Part shown: positions 61,304 through 64,000 of the stretch, in pieces | Layout: each line of letters begins with the position of its first letter | How positions within the stretch are numbered: position 1 is the first letter of the stretch | Notes under the pieces: model-generated | Told to the model about the DNA's origin: nothing | The model's input: the letters and a program-made list of their open reading frames with translations, nothing else | Database searches by the model: none | Assembly (NCBI GenBank): GCA_028284905.1 | Contig: JANQQU010000043.1 | Coordinates: forward strand, 1 to 64,000 | Reading direction: 5' to 3' | Source: Calditrichia bacterium | Lineage (GTDB): Bacteria; Calditrichota; Calditrichia; RBG-13-44-9; J075 | DNA length: 64,000 nt | Program-made: the position numbers and the translations under genes

Positions 61304-62932
61304 ATGGCTTTGATTAAAATAGACGGACATGAACTCGAAGTGGAAAATGGCACGACGATTCTGGAAGCCGCGAAATCGCTGGAAAAAGAGATTCCCCATT
61401 ATTGTTATCATCCCGGAATGACCATTGTCGCCAGTTGCCGGATGTGCCTGGTAAAAGTAGAAGGCATGCCAAAGCTGACCCCGGCCTGTTCGACCCGTAT
61501 CGGGGAAATGCCCCCGCAGCGTAAGGTGGATGGTAAGTATGATATGGTTATTTCCACCGAAGAGCAAACCGTAAAGGATGCCCAGGAATCGGTGCTGGAA
61601 TTTTTGCTGCTCAATCACCCGGTCGACTGTCCCGAATGTGACCAGGCTGGTGAGTGTTTACTGCAGGATTATAGCTATAAATACGGAAAAGACCGCAGTC
61701 GCTTCGAATTTGATAAACGTGTTCCGCCCCGGAAGGATCTGGGTCCGAACATGATGCTGATCGGCACTCGTTGTATCCTTTGTTCCCGCTGTGTGCGTTT
61801 TACCCAGGAAATTAGCGGCACCAATGAGCTGATGGTGCGCCAGCGTGGTTATGATTCACAGATCGATCTTTTTCCGGGGCAATCCCTCGACAATAAAATG
61901 TCCATGAATACCGCTGATGTTTGCCCGGTGGGCGCGTTGGTAACAAAGGACTTCCTTTTTAAGCCGCGGAACTGGCGTTATGAAAATACCCGCAGTGTTT
62001 GCCCCGGATGTTCTGTGGGATGTAACATCAATATAGAAAGTCTGGAAGAAGATAATAAGATTTATCGCATCAAACCGGAAGAGAATCAAGCCGTGAACCA
62101 ATGGTGGATGTGCGATGATGGCCGTCTGCTTTATCATACCTATGCCAAGCTAAATCGCCTGGAGCACCCGATGATCCGCAAAGGAGATGAGTTGGCGCGG
62201 CATCCCTGGCGAATGACCCTGAAAGCGGCCGTCAGTAAATTGAAATCTTTTAACGCCGGCGAAGTCGCTGTTATCGGAAGTGGGTATGCGACGAACGAAG
62301 AGAATTACCTCTTGCAAAAAGTGGCTCGGGAAGGCTTCGGCGCCAAACACGTGGCGATCAATGATAATTTCCCGAAGGCAGATGATATCGTTTACAAACA
62401 ATTTACCATCAAAGGTGAAAAGCTGCCTAACTTCCAGGGCGCCAGTGACATGCTTAATAGTAAAGACACCCTTAGCGATATTCTCAAAGCAATCGATAAA
62501 GGCACGGTAAAAGCGCTCTATTGGCTGGGAGGATGCCCGGAAGATACGCTCAGCGAAGCGCAATTGGATACCCTGAAGCAGCTGGATTACCTCGTCGTTC
62601 AGGATATCCGGGAAAGCGCTTTAAGCAGTATCGCCGATGTTGTGCTGCCCGGTGCATCTGCCTATGAAAAAGATGGCACCTTTACCAATTACCAGGGACA
62701 GGTGCAGCGGATTCGCCCGGCAATTCTCCCCCCGAAAGCGGCTAAAACCGATTTGGAGATTCTCCAGGAGATAGTCAATCTGCTCGATATGCCAAAGGTG
62801 CTCAGTCCCTTGAAAGTCTTCGGCGAAATCGCCGGCACTGTTGATGGCTATGCAGGTATGAGTTACAAGGCCCTCGCGAATACCGGTATTAAAAAAGGGG
62901 AAGGCGCAACTGCGACAGAAACTGCCGGGTAA
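61304..62932 (+). CDS. nuoG: NADH-quinone oxidoreductase subunit G (Fe-S)
   Basis: 542 residues, shorter than the ~900-residue enterobacterial form but typical of many other bacteria. The 2Fe-2S N1b ligands lie in 'HYCYHPGMTIVASCRMCLV' and 'PACSTRIGE'. The His-ligated N5 site is 'NHPVDCPECDQAGECLLQD'; the next clusters are in 'RCILCSRCVRFTQEISG' with 'DVCPVGALV'. An extra 'SVCPGCSVGCNINIES' matches the N7-type site kept in some bacteria. The C-terminal molybdopterin-like domain is reduced ('LGGCPEDTLSE', 'DVVLPGASAYEKDGTFTNY'). Confidence 0.96.
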   Translation: MALIKIDGHELEVENGTTILEAAKSLEKEIPHYCYHPGMTIVASCRMCLVKVEGMPKLTPACSTRIGEMPPQRKVDGKYDMVISTEEQTVKDAQESVLEFLLLNHPVDCPECDQAGECLLQDYSYKYGKDRSRFEFDKRVPPRKDLGPNMMLIGTRCILCSRCVRFTQEISGTNELMVRQRGYDSQIDLFPGQSLDNKMSMNTADVCPVGALVTKDFLFKPRNWRYENTRSVCPGCSVGCNINIESLEEDNKIYRIKPEENQAVNQWWMCDDGRLLYHTYAKLNRLEHPMIRKGDELARHPWRMTLKAAVSKLKSFNAGEVAVIGSGYATNEENYLLQKVAREGFGAKHVAINDNFPKADDIVYKQFTIKGEKLPNFQGASDMLNSKDTLSDILKAIDKGTVKALYWLGGCPEDTLSEAQLDTLKQLDYLVVQDIRESALSSIADVVLPGASAYEKDGTFTNYQGQVQRIRPAILPPKAAKTDLEILQEIVNLLDMPKVLSPLKVFGEIAGTVDGYAGMSYKALANTGIKKGEGATATETAG

Positions 62933-62974
62933 TCCGGAAGCGTTAGAAAAGCAAAGTATGCGGAGATAGCATTA

Positions 62975-64000
62975 ATGGAATTTCTATTGTCAATAATCGA
63001 ATCGGTCACGATGTTTTTACTTGTGGATCTAAGCCCTTATCTCAAGGTGTTCTTGATTACCAATTTTCTCATGGTAATGGTAATGGTGCTGACACTGCTG
63101 GAGCGGAGAATTTCTGCCTGGATCCAGGACCGCCACGGACCGAACCGGGTGGGGCCGGGCGGTATCCTGCAACCGATCGCTGACGGAATTAAGCACTTCA
63201 TCAAGGAAGATATCATCCCCGGGCATGTCGACCGATTCCTCTACATCCTCGCCCCGATGGTGGCAATGATTCCCGCGTTGGTAACTTTCGCAGTTATCCC
63301 TTTTGGCGATCAGATGACCATTCCCATATACGACGAACTGGTAACTTTTAAATTCCAAATTGCTGACTTGAATGTTGGCATCCTTTACATTGTTGGTGTT
63401 GCTTCTCTGGGCGTTTATGGGCTCATCGTTGGAGGTTTTGCATCGAACAACAAATATTCGATGCTCGGCGGTCTGCGTTCTTCTGCGCAAATGATTAGCT
63501 ACGAATTACCGATGGGACTGGCGATTGTTGCCGTGGTGCTTCTCGCCGGTTCCCTGCGTTTGAACGATATTGTCGTGGATCAAAGCAGTTTTCTGCACTG
63601 GAATGTTTTTCGTCAACCGCTGGGATTTATTCTCTTCGTCGTCGCGGTGTTTGCGGAAACCAATCGCCTGCCCTTTGACCTGCCGGAAGCGGAGCAGGAA
63701 TTGGTCGGCGGGTATCACACCGAATACAGCTCAATGAAATTTTCCGCTTTTATGATCGCGGAATACACCCATATGATTACTGCAGCAGCACTAATTTCCA
63801 CTCTTTACCTTGGTGGATGGCAGGTACCGGGACTTGCATCGCTGGGACTACCCATTGTGGCGGAGCAGCTCCTGCAAATTCTCGCTTTTGCAGCAAAAAC
63901 CGGCTTCTTCCTGCTGGTGTTTATCTGGGTACGCTGGACGCTTCCGCGTTTTCGCTATGATCAGTTGATGAATATTGGCTGGCGGAAAATGCTGCCGCTT
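62975..64000 (+). CDS. nuoH: NADH-quinone oxidoreductase subunit H (partial, runs off right edge)
   Basis: The ATG at 62975 opens 342 codons to the last base with no stop. 'LERRISAWIQDRHGPNRVGP' and 'ILQPIADGIKHFIKEDIIP' are the classic loop-1 motifs lining the quinone channel. 'AETNRLPFDLPEAEQELVGG' and 'YHTEYSSMKFSAFMIAEYTH' are the conserved acidic loop and helix. About seven membrane helices are visible. Family length suggests only a few residues are missing. RBS 'cggagatag' upstream. Confidence 0.96.
   Translation, partial: MEFLLSIIESVTMFLLVDLSPYLKVFLITNFLMVMVMVLTLLERRISAWIQDRHGPNRVGPGGILQPIADGIKHFIKEDIIPGHVDRFLYILAPMVAMIPALVTFAVIPFGDQMTIPIYDELVTFKFQIADLNVGILYIVGVASLGVYGLIVGGFASNNKYSMLGGLRSSAQMISYELPMGLAIVAVVLLAGSLRLNDIVVDQSSFLHWNVFRQPLGFILFVVAVFAETNRLPFDLPEAEQELVGGYHTEYSSMKFSAFMIAEYTHMITAAALISTLYLGGWQVPGLASLGLPIVAEQLLQILAFAAKTGFFLLVFIWVRWTLPRFRYDQLMNIGWRKMLPL

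Overview
The window looks like chromosome from a Gram-negative bacterium of the FCB (Bacteroidota-Chlorobiota-Ignavibacteriota-Calditrichota/KSB1) neighbourhood. The evidence is: a type IX secretion C-terminal sorting domain of the 'NYPNPFNPST' type on a secreted beta-helix protein; a PorU-like C25 peptidase; a hybrid sensor with a Reg_prop/Y_Y_Y propeller; a BshB1-type bacillithiol deacetylase; lipoproteins of the 'DNPFDPDG' style; and moderate GC. I cannot place it to genus. No rRNA, tRNA, CRISPR array, transposase or phage gene was found.

Layout. (1) 1-13961, minus: one open frame of at least 4653 codons running off the left edge. It encodes an exported giant with a metallophosphoesterase head, a Calx-beta and an IPT/TIG domain, about 45 copies of a ~72-residue InlB-like repeat, two copies of an unnamed ~215-residue module and an embedded alginate-lyase-like domain. 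(2) 14303-15978, minus: a small methyltransferase and a YceI-TPR protein. (3) 16179-23741, minus: a second giant (2520 aa) with endonuclease I, TIG, 17 repeats, three copies of the same ~215-residue module and a dockerin-like end. (4) 23989-26953, minus: a LiaI/LiaF-like pair plus LytS/LytTR two-component operon, preceded by a 14-bp direct repeat of 21-bp period that fits a LytTR operator. (5) 27262-29950, plus: a beta-helix T9SS cargo and an SDR. (6) 30036-36380, minus: a partner-switching module (two PP2C/SpoIIE phosphatases, RsbW, RsbV) plus a lipoprotein. (7) 36665-42179, plus: a large hybrid sensor and a REC-kinase. (8) 42193-48697: a secreted unknown, the AlkA-Ogt alkylation-repair pair, a hybrid kinase coupled to a secreted beta-propeller, and a lipoprotein of seven 21-residue repeats. 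(9) 49138-57094: M24 peptidase, PorU, an aspartoacylase-like protein and BshB1. (10) 57301-64000, plus: complex I genes nuoA, C, D, E, F, G, H (partial), with nuoB absent from its usual place.

Themes. Exported repeat proteins and the type IX export apparatus dominate one side. Envelope and environment sensing (LytTR, partner switching, three large kinases) fills the middle. Respiratory complex I closes the window. The most unusual content is the pair of tandem giants with their shared unnamed module and higher-order repeats (654 and 666 bp), the heptad arrays facing each other at 54716-54856, and the 21-residue repeat lipoprotein. All function calls rest on motifs read by eye, without database searches.
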